From the NCBI GenBank assembly GCA_012841225.1, contig DUVD01000121.1:1-18560 (forward strand): a stretch of DNA of 18,560 nucleotides, written 5' to 3'. Within the stretch, counting starts at the first letter, position 1, and every line of letters begins with the position of its first letter. The notes under the pieces are model-generated. The model made no database searches, was not told the DNA's origin, and saw only the letters and a program-made list of their open reading frames with translations. Made by a program: the position numbers and the translations under genes. This document shows, piece after piece, positions 1-8,308 of this stretch. The DNA is from Fibrobacter sp. Lineage in GTDB: Bacteria; Fibrobacterota; Fibrobacteria; Fibrobacterales; Fibrobacteraceae.

Positions 1-1
1 G

Positions 2-1846
2 ATCGATGATATAGAAAAACCACTTCAAGACACCCCCTATCTTTTTAGCCCTTATGACCTATGTGGAATCGACTTTATCGAAGACCTGTTAAAAATAGGG
101 GTCGCTTCATTTAAGGTAGAAGGGCGATTAAAAAGCCCTGAGTATGTGGCCGCCGCTGCTCAAGCTTACCGCGCCCAAATAGACTCACACACGATTTCCT
201 CCAAACAAAAAAACGCCTTAGAAGTTTTGTTTTCTCGAGGTTTATCCTCTGGCTGGTTTAAGGGTATAGATCATCAAACGCTTGTGGATGGAGGGTTTTC
301 AAACCATCACGGTGAATTTTTAGGATTAGTAAAAAAAACAGCCGATTCTACCGTATGGGTCAAAAGCCTAATCGTCCCTTCTCCAGGAGATGGAATCCTT
401 TTTGAAGAAGCGCAAAATCAAAACGGTGGCCGCCTATACCTTGCTGAAAAAGAAAAAAATGGACTTGTCAGGCTCGAGTTTGCCAATCATTTTAAAGCCT
501 TTAACATTAAACCAAATTCAAAAGCCTACCGAAACGACTCGCCAAGTTTAGAAAAAGAGCTGCGAAAAACATTTACAGAGCGCCAAAGCGAAAAGCGAAT
601 TCCCATTCAAGTCAGGCTCGACGCCAATGTCGGCAAAGCGCTTCGCCTGCAGTTTTCAGACTCCTCTTCTAAATCGATACAGGTTGAAGGTTCTCTTGTT
701 GAAATAGCGCAAAAGAAGGGCCTCGATCTTTCCTCTCGATTAGAAAAAGAATTGAGCGCGTTATCCTCAACCCCTTATGTAGCGGAATCGATTAACCTAA
801 ACATCGACGAAGAGGCTTTTGTTCAAGAAAAAATGGTGCGGGGCCTAAAGCAGGACGCCGTTAAAAAATTTAATGACCTAAGGCTCAAGCGGCTTCAAGT
901 ACTGCCCTCTAATAAGCCAATCGTCTCTCTTCTTGAAGAAGTCAAAGCAGAGCACCATAAAAAAACAGACAAACAAGCCCCAGAATTAAGCGTTCTTATT
1001 AGAAACCCAAATCAACTTGAAGCATTAGAAGGGCTTTCTGTGCAGCGAGTGATCATGGATTTTGATTGGGGCGTAGACTACGATTTACCGCTACAGAGGG
1101 CAAAAGAACTCGGTTTTCAAACGGGCATAGCCACTTTAAAAATCCACCAACCCGGAGAAAACCATTACCTCAAGCGAATTTTACAATGGACGCCCGATTT
1201 TGTCCTTATCCGAAACCTGGGTGCCTTTTTTGCTCTTCAAGACTCGGGGATTACTCTTACTGGCGACTACAGCTTAAACGCAACTAACACCCTAAGCGCC
1301 GACTGGTTTTTTGAACAAGGCCTTTCCTCTCTTCATCCTTCTTGGGATCTCAACAGCACCCAACTTTTTGATTTAATAGACGCCTCGGATGCCTCTCGTT
1401 TTGAAATTGCCTTACACCAATATATACCGGCATTTCACACTCAACACTGCCTCTTCGCTGCCTTGCTTAGCAAAGGAAGAAGATTTCCTGAATGTGAAAA
1501 AGTATGTAGTGCGCACCAAGTAAAAATTATAGATCATAAAGGGGAACTCCACTTTCTTCAGTCCGATGCCGAGTGCCGTAACACTTTATTTGTTGGTAAA
1601 CCACAATCCGCACTCAAATTATTGCACTCATTGCGCCGAAAAGGCGTATTTCTATTTCGACTAGAAATGCTAGACGACACCCCAGAAACCGTACGAAAAA
1701 AAGTGTCTTTGTACGCCGATGCCCTGTTTGACCGCATTTCAGTAGAAAAAGCGATAATTCAAGCGGGAATTGAAGAAAAGTACGGTGTTTCAGAAGGGCA
1801 ACTTTTCAATAAAAATTCTTGGATTGACCGAAAAAAGAAGAATTAA
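2..1846 (+). CDS. U32 family protein, RlhA-like (23S rRNA hydroxylation type), 5' end outside window
   Basis: The reading frame is open from base 2, so the gene starts upstream of the window; a GTG at 146 lies inside the domain and is not the start. The first residues read FSPYDLCGIDFIEDLLKIG and continue into VEGRLKSPEYVA, the end of a peptidase U32 domain. A middle part resembles the DUF3656 insert. The last ~270 residues look like a second, diverged U32 unit (LTGDYSLNATNTLSADW, then HQYIPAFHTQHC). Four cysteines there (HC, EC and VC spaced C-x14-C-x3-C, then AECRN) fit the Fe-S ligand pattern known in U32 proteins such as UbiU/V, TrhP and RlhA. RlhA hydroxylates a cytidine of 23S rRNA; the same role here is inferred from domain order. 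About 615 codons are visible, so the full protein probably exceeds 800 residues, like the long two-unit versions of the family. slyD follows after 53 bp. Confidence 0.85.
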   Translation: MDDIEKPLQDTPYLFSPYDLCGIDFIEDLLKIGVASFKVEGRLKSPEYVAAAAQAYRAQIDSHTISSKQKNALEVLFSRGLSSGWFKGIDHQTLVDGGFSNHHGEFLGLVKKTADSTVWVKSLIVPSPGDGILFEEAQNQNGGRLYLAEKEKNGLVRLEFANHFKAFNIKPNSKAYRNDSPSLEKELRKTFTERQSEKRIPIQVRLDANVGKALRLQFSDSSSKSIQVEGSLVEIAQKKGLDLSSRLEKELSALSSTPYVAESINLNIDEEAFVQEKMVRGLKQDAVKKFNDLRLKRLQVLPSNKPIVSLLEEVKAEHHKKTDKQAPELSVLIRNPNQLEALEGLSVQRVIMDFDWGVDYDLPLQRAKELGFQTGIATLKIHQPGENHYLKRILQWTPDFVLIRNLGAFFALQDSGITLTGDYSLNATNTLSADWFFEQGLSSLHPSWDLNSTQLFDLIDASDASRFEIALHQYIPAFHTQHCLFAALLSKGRRFPECEKVCSAHQVKIIDHKGELHFLQSDAECRNTLFVGKPQSALKLLHSLRRKGVFLFRLEMLDDTPETVRKKVSLYADALFDRISVEKAIIQAGIEEKYGVSEGQLFNKNSWIDRKKKN

Positions 1847-1899
1847 TTCATTTTATTTTGTAACTTTTACCTCTTATTCATTACCAGTAAGGACATCTT

Positions 1900-2490
1900 A
1901 TGAAAATTGCACCTAACTCCGTCGTCTCGATGCATTACACCCTCACCTCCGACGAAGGAGCCACGATTGACTCCTCTGCTGGTCGTGAACCCTTAGAATA
2001 CATTCAAGGGCAAAGAATGATCGTTCCTGGTCTTGAAAAAGCCATGGAAGGGCATAGCGCCGGCGAAAAATTCGACGTCAAAGTATCCCCAGCTGAAGGC
2101 TACGGCGAACGCAACGATAGCGCCGTCCAAGAAATACCTCTTACCGCTTTCCAGGGTGCAGAGAAGGTCGAAGCAGGCATGTCATTTTACGCTCAAACAC
2201 CTGCCGGCCCAATGCCTTTAACTGTAGTTAAAGTAAGCGAAACACACGCCACTGTCGATGCCAACCACCAATTAGCCGGCAAAAATTTAAACTTTGCAAT
2301 TGAAGTCATCTCAGTCCGCGAAGCAACAGAAGAAGACCTTAAAGCGCTTAATCAACACAGAGACTCAAGCTGTGGCGACGATGATTGCGGTTGCGACGAT
2401 GGCTGCGGTTGCGGCGACAGCTGTGGCTGCGATAGCGATGATGACGATATGGGCGAAAGCAGCTGTGGTTGCAGCGCTGTCGACAGATAA
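1900..2490 (+). CDS. slyD: SlyD-type FKBP peptidyl-prolyl isomerase with Cys/Asp-rich metal-binding tail
   Basis: Residues 1-~70 and ~120-145 form an FKBP fold (VVSMHYTLTSDEGATIDSS, YIQGQRMIVPGLEKAMEG, SPAEGYGERN). The segment between them matches the insert-in-flap chaperone domain of SlyD. Family members are cytoplasmic folding helpers that isomerise Xaa-Pro bonds and bind nickel or other metals through their tail. The tail here (residues 158-191) holds nine cysteines, eight of them in four CGC motifs, among many Asp and only one nearby His; the E. coli tail is His-rich, so metal preference may differ. ATG follows AAGGA about seven bases upstream. A hairpin terminator follows the stop. The gene may be co-transcribed with the U32 gene, since no clear promoter is visible in the 53-bp gap. 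Confidence 0.9.
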   Translation: MKIAPNSVVSMHYTLTSDEGATIDSSAGREPLEYIQGQRMIVPGLEKAMEGHSAGEKFDVKVSPAEGYGERNDSAVQEIPLTAFQGAEKVEAGMSFYAQTPAGPMPLTVVKVSETHATVDANHQLAGKNLNFAIEVISVREATEEDLKALNQHRDSSCGDDDCGCDDGCGCGDSCGCDSDDDDMGESSCGCSAVDR

Positions 2491-2510
2491 TATTAATAAA
2501 ATCCAAAGAA

Positions 2511-2540
2511 AAAGCCCTCTATCTCTTAGAGGGCTTTTCT
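2511..2540 (+). terminator. Rho-independent terminator after slyD, probably bidirectional
   Basis: A perfect 10-bp stem, AAAGCCCTCT at 2511-2520 pairing with AGAGGGCTTT at 2528-2537, encloses a 7-base loop and ends in a T run on the + strand. On the - strand the same stem is followed by TTTTTCTTT, so it can also stop transcripts from the convergent esterase gene. Confidence 0.85.
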
Positions 2541-2728
2541 GTTGAATAGAAGTGCTTACAAAACGGAAGTAATTCTTCATCGAGTTTGTCTTGTATTAGA
2601 TATCGTAACCCGTAAGTACCAACCTGATTGTCTTTCCATGCACCATTCGACGAAGCTGCAAAGGTCAGCTCTTGCCTTCCTTCGCAGCTCAATTTTATTG
2701 TACAATGTCAGTTTGACTGTGCTTTTTT

Positions 2729-4264
2729 TTAGAACTGTTCTAGGAATTTATGGACTTCTTCCGGTACCCAAGTTTGCTCCCAGTTCCAACCTATCGACAT
2801 ATTGCCCGTATCGTGGGCAGTCCATTGGTGGTCACCAGGCCAGCTGCAGAACTTCACAGGGAAGCGCGGGTCGACGGTCTTGAAATCGTGGCAGACGTGC
2901 CCGGTGTTGCCTTGGACTTCTTCAGGCTTTTCTGCACTAGCATCGGTAAAATTGCCCTTAGCGTCGGCCTTTCCATTGAGCTTAAGAATTCTCACAAGAG
3001 CACTGTTCTTGGCACGGTCATAACTGCATCTACCGTCGTTCTTGCCATGAACATTCATCCATGCAATTGGTAAATTTTTATTTATTCCGTTATCTTGAGG
3101 TAACCATATGTTATAGTCGGCAACGGCATAGGTTGCTACAGCGCGGACGCGGTCTTGGAAATAGTGAGCAAGAGAGTTGGAGAACATGGCGCCGTAACTA
3201 AAACCCGTGAGAAACACGCGGCTAGTATCAATACAGTAGTTGTTTTCGAGAAGGGTCAGCAACTGACCGAAGAAATCATGGTCGGCCTTTCCCTTGGACC
3301 ACAAGCCACCAACAGCATCCGGGGAAACGAAGATGTAATTATTCTCTTTATCGAGAACCTGTTGTCCATAATAGGGAGTCGGATGATCGTAGTCTGGAGT
3401 ATGGTGCACGAAATCTTCAGCATTACTTCCATAGCAGTGCATGGCGAAGAGTACCTTGTATGGCTTCTTGTTATCGTAGTTCTTCGGTAAGGTAATGTAA
3501 AATAGGCGAGTTTCGCCATTGACTTTCATTTCGAAGCGCTGACCGTTTTCAACGTTCCTGGTGGCCTTCAAGGTGGAATTTATTCCGCAGCCCTTACTTA
3601 GGGTAGGTCTGTTCTTCAAGGCATAGCCAAATTTAAGCTGTTCTTCTTTTGGGGCACTAGGATTAAGGGTAAGGATAAGAGTCGTGTCGAGATTTGTCAG
3701 GGGTACTTTCAAGGTGTCAAAACCATCTGCAACGACCTGCAAGATTTCGCCTTGGCCTTCGATTTTGAATGCAACTTTTGCAGCTGCGGTATGACGTGAA
3801 GAACTGTGGTTGCCGTCGGTGGTAAACTTGATATTCTGCGTGGCGGAACCAACGCGGACGCGAGCATAATATGTGCCCTTGCCATTAATGCCCTGACGCA
3901 AGTCGAAAGTGCCAGAACCGTAGAGAGTCTGGTTCACAACGAGATTACCAACAAGGTCAAAAACTTTTACTTGAACTGGAGCGTTGCCACTTTGGGAATA
4001 GCTCAAAACGCCCTGACTGATGTTGATAAAGCCGCCACCCTGCTGACTCTGAAGGCTGCTGAGGTCTTCTCCCTGTATGATGAATTTACCACTAGCGTCT
4101 GTCTTGGTGAATTAGCCTTCTTTAAGAAGGCTAACAGACGCATTGACGACAGCTTTTCCTTCTACCTTGTTTGTAACTGTACCCTCCACCGTATAAGCGA
4201 AGACAGAGGTGAATAAGGCAGTTGTTAGCACAATAGGCATAACATAAAAAACGGGATTTCTCAT
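2729..4264 (-). pseudogene. Secreted CE1-type feruloyl esterase-like protein, interrupted by an in-frame TAA
   Basis: The ATG at 4264 has AAAGGAG about six bases upstream and begins a signal peptide (MRNPVFYVMPIVLTTALFTSVFA). A carboxypeptidase-regulatory-like beta domain starts next (YTVEGTVTNKVEGKAVVNAS), but the frame hits TAA at 4112-4114 after LLKEG. The same frame then continues as FTKTDASGKFIIQGEDL, the expected rest of that domain, so one base change explains the break. Next come a module resembling a T9SS type A sorting domain (about residues 97-145) and a COG3509/LpqC-like alpha/beta hydrolase: nucleophile elbow GFSYGAM, HGKNDGRC, and histidine in GDHQW. Such enzymes release ferulic acid from plant xylan. 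If the stop is real, the secreted enzyme is not made unless the stop is read through; initiation at TTG 4006 would give a product without a signal peptide. By eye the gene is richer in G+C than its neighbours. Confidence 0.75.
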
Positions 4265-4609
4265 TTTACACTCCTTTAATACCCATACACTATTTTTTTT
4301 CAAACACTGATAATCTAATATGAAAACAGGGAAATTTAGTAGGGAACGGGATCTGAAGTCATGGCAATTTGTCAATAAAGAAAAATTTACAATTCAAGGC
4401 AATCAAGTTGTTAGGGTTTCTAAATAGAAACGAGCAGAACGAGGCAAGACGACTGAAAGCGTACAAATCGTACGCTGAAGGAGGAATAACGAAATATCTA
4501 CGAAATTTATAACACCTGAATCGCAGGTAGAAACGAGCAGAACGAGGCAAAACGACCGATCACGTACAAATCGTACGCTGAAGGAGGAATAACGAAGTGT
4601 CTGCGAAGT
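4265..4609. other. Intergenic region between the esterase and nadE
   Basis: Apart from the two 87-bp repeats, this 345-bp gap contains the upstream region of the esterase. On the - strand a TTGAAA (around 4304-4309) and a TATTAA just before the ribosome binding site are spaced like weak -35/-10 boxes. A -10 that close to the ribosome binding site would put the start of transcription within or after it, so I do not call a promoter. No RNA gene or convincing ORF is visible. A 63-codon - strand ORF (4359-4550) merely reads through the repeats. Confidence 0.5.
4425..4511. repeat. 87-bp direct repeat, copy 1
   Basis: This copy begins TAGAAACGAGCAGAACGAGG and ends CGAAATTTATA. It matches copy 2 at about 78 of 87 positions, including an identical run of just over 30 bases in the middle. 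Inside is a short hairpin, GCGTAC-AAATC-GTACGC. On the + strand this is followed by AAGGAGG, a Shine-Dalgarno-like run with no start codon at a suitable distance. A second small hairpin (GTTTCT-AAAT-AGAAAC) spans the left edge. No convincing ORF uses it. Confidence 0.85.
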
Positions 4610-4614
4610 TTATA
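4528..4614. repeat. 87-bp direct repeat, copy 2
   Basis: The second copy starts 103 bp after the first, with a 16-bp spacer between the copies. The hairpin core is kept as CGTAC-AAATC-GTACG and the AAGGAGG run is unchanged. Its right end overlaps the TAA stop of nadE (4610-4612), so the repeat supplies the nadE stop codon. The copy is flanked by a 9-bp inverted pair, GAATCGCAG at 4518-4526 and CTGCGATTC at 4616-4624. Confidence 0.85.
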
Positions 4615-6391
4615 TCTGCGATTCCCGTAAGTCAAAACCAAAAGCGCGACAACTCACCGAAAGAATTGGGGGCATTTGAACTCTTTTACCAACACCAATC
4701 CCTTTATAGCGGTTCCACCAATAAGTCATATCGTTAACTGCTTCCTCGTTTGTTTTGAACCATAAACGAAACTCTAATTCGGAAACACCTAATTTTTCAA
4801 ATAAAGTACCGTCCACAAGTGCGGCAATCGAATCAGCTAAAGAATACTGGGCCTTTCTTTCCATCCAAAAACTAAAAAGCTTATCGTGATATTGATAGTT
4901 TATAGGATCACCTTTCCCTTCATCAACGTTTTGCAACTCGCTAAGTTCTGCGCTCGCGGGCACCTCTATAGAAGCTAAAGGAATCAGCACTTTTTCTCTA
5001 TTGATTTCGAGAGCAAGCTCGTAGACTTGCGTTTTCCATAAATCGCCTATGGCGCAAAAAATACCAGAGGTATCTCCATACAAGGTGCAATACCCCACCA
5101 TGACTTCACTTTTGTTCCCATTGCAAGTAAAAGCAGCGTTTAATACAGAAGCGATGGTCGCTAAAAAAATAGTGGATCGAGTTCGCGCCTGCAAGTTTTC
5201 ATGATTAATGCCCTCTACTTTTAGTGGGGTTTTGTTGCCATCAAAAGAAAGTAAAGCTAGGCTTTTGCAAAACACACCTAAGGATTCTGTGATGGGGGCC
5301 TCTAAATATGGAGTCCCTAAGTTAGTAGCGAGATCTTTAGCCGCTTGGCGGGTAGTACTTGAATTAAAGCATGTAGGCATGCTCACCAAAAAAACGTTAT
5401 CAGCGCCAAGTGCCTCTGTATAAAGAGCAGCGCAAACAGCACTGTCAATGCCTCCAGAAGCGCCAATCACCACTCGCTCTATGCCAAAACGCCTTAAGTT
5501 TTCAGCAATCATATACACTAGAGCTGAACGTACTTTAGCCATTTCACTAAGCGACTCGTGTTGTTCTTTAGCAACCTTTATTTTTTTATTTTGGTACCCG
5601 ACAGTCGTTGTACATGATTTAAATGCAGACTCTTCAAAAACAAGGTTTCCGCAAGGATCGTAAATGCTACTCCCCCCTTCAAAAGCATAAATATTCTTAC
5701 CGTTGTTTTGTGTACCAACTGCATTCACATAAATCAAAGGGATTTTATGGCGCTTGGCATGCCCAGAAAAAATAGTATGGCGCTCTTTTTGTTTGCCCAT
5801 TTCGTAGGGCATAGAAGAAATATTTATAAAAAGATCGCACTCGCTCATGGGAGCAGCTAAAATATCCTCGCCAATTGAAAGGCCTATTCGAATGCCTTTT
5901 TTGGTAGTATAAGGGGTTAATAATAACTCTAGTGACTGATTTAAAGAATAAGAAAGCTCTTGCATATCAGAAAAGTAATAGCGCTCGTCAAATTGCCTAG
6001 AACAAGGCAAAAGTATTTTAGGTAAAAAACACTTGATTACTTTTTCACATACTACTAATGGTTCAAGCGCCCCTCCCGATGCATAAAAAGCCGCATTATA
6101 AAGAAGAGCTCGATCGCAATCACCAACACCTGCTTCTACCGCCACATTACCAAATAAAATATCAATCGAGTTTGAAAGAGCAACCACTTGATTACCGAAA
6201 TCCACACAACGCGCCAAAAAAGAAGCATTTTCAAAATAATTCCCAACCAAAATGCCCGAGAGGCACATTTCTGGAAACACGACCAAATCACTTTGATTGG
6301 CAACCGCATTTTTAACTTCTTTTTTTATTGTCTCAAAATTAAGATCCGGTTTTCCCGGTATCACATTCATTTGAACTATACAAATATTCAT
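4610..6391 (-). CDS. nadE: Two-domain NAD+ synthetase with glutaminase Cys replaced by Gly
   Basis: The enzyme family converts nicotinate adenine dinucleotide to NAD+ using ATP and ammonia, normally released from glutamine by an N-terminal nitrilase-like domain. Residues 1-~260 are that domain: catalytic Glu41 (VVFPEM) and Lys120 (VIKCFLP) are present, but the motif usually read as ICED is SIGED. Gly174, codon GGC at 5870-5872, replaces the nucleophilic Cys. Residues ~280-593 are the synthetase: P-loop SGGIDS (312-317), the GNKSEVMVGYCTLYGD block and PASAELSELQ. The length of 593 is normal for the long form. Start is ATG with only weak ribosome-binding complementarity (AAAG). Upstream pckG is separated by a terminator, so nadE probably has its own promoter in the ~55 bp before it. 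The stop lies inside an 87-bp repeat. Confidence 0.92.
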   Translation of the reverse strand: MNICIVQMNVIPGKPDLNFETIKKEVKNAVANQSDLVVFPEMCLSGILVGNYFENASFLARCVDFGNQVVALSNSIDILFGNVAVEAGVGDCDRALLYNAAFYASGGALEPLVVCEKVIKCFLPKILLPCSRQFDERYYFSDMQELSYSLNQSLELLLTPYTTKKGIRIGLSIGEDILAAPMSECDLFINISSMPYEMGKQKERHTIFSGHAKRHKIPLIYVNAVGTQNNGKNIYAFEGGSSIYDPCGNLVFEESAFKSCTTTVGYQNKKIKVAKEQHESLSEMAKVRSALVYMIAENLRRFGIERVVIGASGGIDSAVCAALYTEALGADNVFLVSMPTCFNSSTTRQAAKDLATNLGTPYLEAPITESLGVFCKSLALLSFDGNKTPLKVEGINHENLQARTRSTIFLATIASVLNAAFTCNGNKSEVMVGYCTLYGDTSGIFCAIGDLWKTQVYELALEINREKVLIPLASIEVPASAELSELQNVDEGKGDPINYQYHDKLFSFWMERKAQYSLADSIAALVDGTLFEKLGVSELEFRLWFKTNEEAVNDMTYWWNRYKGIGVGKRVQMPPILSVSCRAFGFDLRESQI

Positions 6392-6432
6392 ACTTTAAAA
6401 TTTAGCTATCTCAAGAAAGAAATCACAAGTTA

Positions 6433-6473
6433 TTTAAAAATAAAAAGTGCCCCAGGCCAAAACCTAGAGCACT
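6433..6473 (-). terminator. Rho-independent terminator after pckG
   Basis: Read on the - strand, AGTGCTCTAGG pairs with CCTGGGGCACT over 11 positions, two of them G-U, around a TTTTGG loop (6446-6473). A T-rich tract, TTTTTATTTTTA, follows immediately. It lies 18 bp past the pckG stop and before nadE. Confidence 0.8.
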
Positions 6474-6490
6474 CTTAAAATCAAATTAGA

Positions 6491-8308
6491 TTATTTGGAC
6501 AAACGATCCGTGATAATCTTGATTTGGTCTCTGAGTTCCTGAGGGAGCTTAGCACCAAACTTAGGATAATGATTCTTTTCGACGTCGGCGAGTTCGGCAA
6601 GCCAGCCTTCCTTATCGACGGAGAGAAGTTCTTTCATGTCTTCTTCGGTAACGCCTTCTGGACGATCAATAGCGGTCGTTGTAGGCATAAAACCAATTGG
6701 AGTTTCGATAGCGTCGCCCTTATCGTCGCAACGTTCGCAAACCCATTTGAGGACGCGAGAGTTTTCGCCGTAACCAGGCCATAACCACTTGCCTTCCTTA
6801 GTCTTACGGAACCAGTTGACAAAGAAAATCTTTGGCATTTTGTCTGGATTAGCTTTACCCATTTTGATCCAATGAGTGAAGTAATCACCCATGTGGTAAC
6901 CACAGAATGGAAGCATCGCAAACGGGTCACGACGAGTTTGACCAACTTGGTCAGAAATCACAGCAGCGGTAACTTCAGAACCAACGATAGAACCCATGAA
7001 TACACCGTGTTCCCAGCTCATCGCTTGATGAACTAAAGGAATGGTGCTTGGACGACGGCCACCAAAGAGGAAAGCGTCCACTGGAACACCCTTAGGGTCT
7101 TCCCATTCAGGAGCAATTGCTGGGCAGTTTTTTGCTGGAGCAGTGAAGCGAGCATTTGGATGAGCAGCTTCTTTACCCTTTTCAGATTTTCCGCTAGCTG
7201 GAAGATTCCATTTTTCGCCCTTCCAGTCGATGAGTTCAGACTTAGGAGGTCCGTCCATGTCTTCCCACCAAACAGTACCGTCAGCTTCTAGAGCAACGTT
7301 GGTGTAAATGGTGTCTTTTTCGGCAGAGATCATCGCATTTTTGTTGCTGTGGTAGTTGGTACCAGGAGCAACGCCAAAGAAACCGGCTTCTGGGTTGATG
7401 GCATAGAGACGACCATCTTTACCTGGCTTCATCCAAGCAATATCATCACCAATGGTTTCCACTTTCCAACCTGGAATCGTAGGAATCAACATAGCGAGGT
7501 TTGTTTTACCACAAGCACTAGGGAAGGCACCGCAAACGTATTTTGATACGCCTTCTGGTGAAGTGATTTTCAAAATGAGCATATGTTCAGCGAGCCAGCC
7601 TTCTTCGTGAGCGACAGCACTAGCAATGCGAAGAGCAAGGCACTTCTTGCCTAAAAGGGCGTTTCCACCGTAACCGGAACCATAAGACCAAATAGTACGT
7701 TCTTCAGGAAAATGAGAAATATACTTTTGTTCGATTGGCGCACAAGGCCATTTGCCGTTGTCGCTTTCGCCGTCTTTAAGAGGCTTACCAACAGAATGTA
7801 GGCAAGGAATAAATTCGCCATCTGTACCGAGAACGTCGAGAACAGCATTACCTACGCGAGTCATGATCATCATGTTTGTAACAACGTAAGCGGAATCGGT
7901 GATTTCAACACCAATTTTAGCAATATCGGAACCGACAGGGCCCATGGAGAAAGGAATCACATACATGGTGCGACCCTTCATGCAACCTTCGTATAATTTT
8001 GTCATCTCTGCTTTTAATTCAGCAGGAGCCATCCAGTTATTTGTAGGACCCGCATCTTCTTCTTTTACAGAAGAGATGTAAGTGCGGTTTTCGACGCGAG
8101 CAACGTCGGAAGCTTCTGAACGGAAAAGATAACAACCAGGTAGTTTTTCCTGATTCAATTTAGTGGCAAGACCGGAGGCTACCATCTCTTCCATCAACTT
8201 ATCATATTGAGCTTGAGATCCATCACAAAGAACCACATTTTCTGGCTTGACCAATGCTTGGATTTCTTCGATCCAGGCATTTAATTTGGCATGTTTAGTT
8301 AGGGACAT
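6491..8308 (-). CDS. pckG: Phosphoenolpyruvate carboxykinase (GTP)
   Basis: This cytoplasmic enzyme interconverts oxaloacetate plus GTP with PEP plus CO2 and GDP. In succinate-producing anaerobes it can run in the carboxylating direction; that use here is inferred. The 605-residue length is typical of the GTP class. The nucleotide-binding loop AFPSACGKTNLAML (from residue 261) contains the reactive Cys266 and Lys268. FGGRRPSTIPLV and the block WEHGVFMGSIVGSE are hallmarks of this class and absent from ATP-type PckA. The N-terminal block with NNWMAP and MYVIPFSMGP is also class-typical. ATG is preceded by GGAGAT. The gene is single, ended by a terminator, and divergent from glgC. Confidence 0.97.
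   Translation of the reverse strand: MSLTKHAKLNAWIEEIQALVKPENVVLCDGSQAQYDKLMEEMVASGLATKLNQEKLPGCYLFRSEASDVARVENRTYISSVKEEDAGPTNNWMAPAELKAEMTKLYEGCMKGRTMYVIPFSMGPVGSDIAKIGVEITDSAYVVTNMMIMTRVGNAVLDVLGTDGEFIPCLHSVGKPLKDGESDNGKWPCAPIEQKYISHFPEERTIWSYGSGYGGNALLGKKCLALRIASAVAHEEGWLAEHMLILKITSPEGVSKYVCGAFPSACGKTNLAMLIPTIPGWKVETIGDDIAWMKPGKDGRLYAINPEAGFFGVAPGTNYHSNKNAMISAEKDTIYTNVALEADGTVWWEDMDGPPKSELIDWKGEKWNLPASGKSEKGKEAAHPNARFTAPAKNCPAIAPEWEDPKGVPVDAFLFGGRRPSTIPLVHQAMSWEHGVFMGSIVGSEVTAAVISDQVGQTRRDPFAMLPFCGYHMGDYFTHWIKMGKANPDKMPKIFFVNWFRKTKEGKWLWPGYGENSRVLKWVCERCDDKGDAIETPIGFMPTTTAIDRPEGVTEEDMKELLSVDKEGWLAELADVEKNHYPKFGAKLPQELRDQIKIITDRLSK

Noticed and set aside
146..148. GTG as start of the U32-family gene
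   Set aside because: The frame is open to base 2 and those upstream codons encode a conserved U32 segment, so the gene begins outside the window.
2365..2580. Ala/Val/Ile-rich small ORFs on both strands over the slyD tail
   Set aside because: They are frame shadows of the repetitive Cys/Asp codons and run through the terminator.
2519..2710. Possible relic gene on the - strand past the esterase stop (open stretch ending FCKHFYSTEKPSKR)
   Set aside because: About 60 codons with no ATG, ending inside the terminator stem; another frame is open over the same bases, so chance is likely.
4359..4550. 63-codon - strand ORF upstream of the esterase
   Set aside because: It lies across the repeat copies, has no clear ribosome binding site and its composition follows the repeat sequence.
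4425..4614. CRISPR-like array
   Set aside because: Only two long (87-bp), imperfect repeats with a 16-bp gap; no regular spacers and no cas genes nearby.
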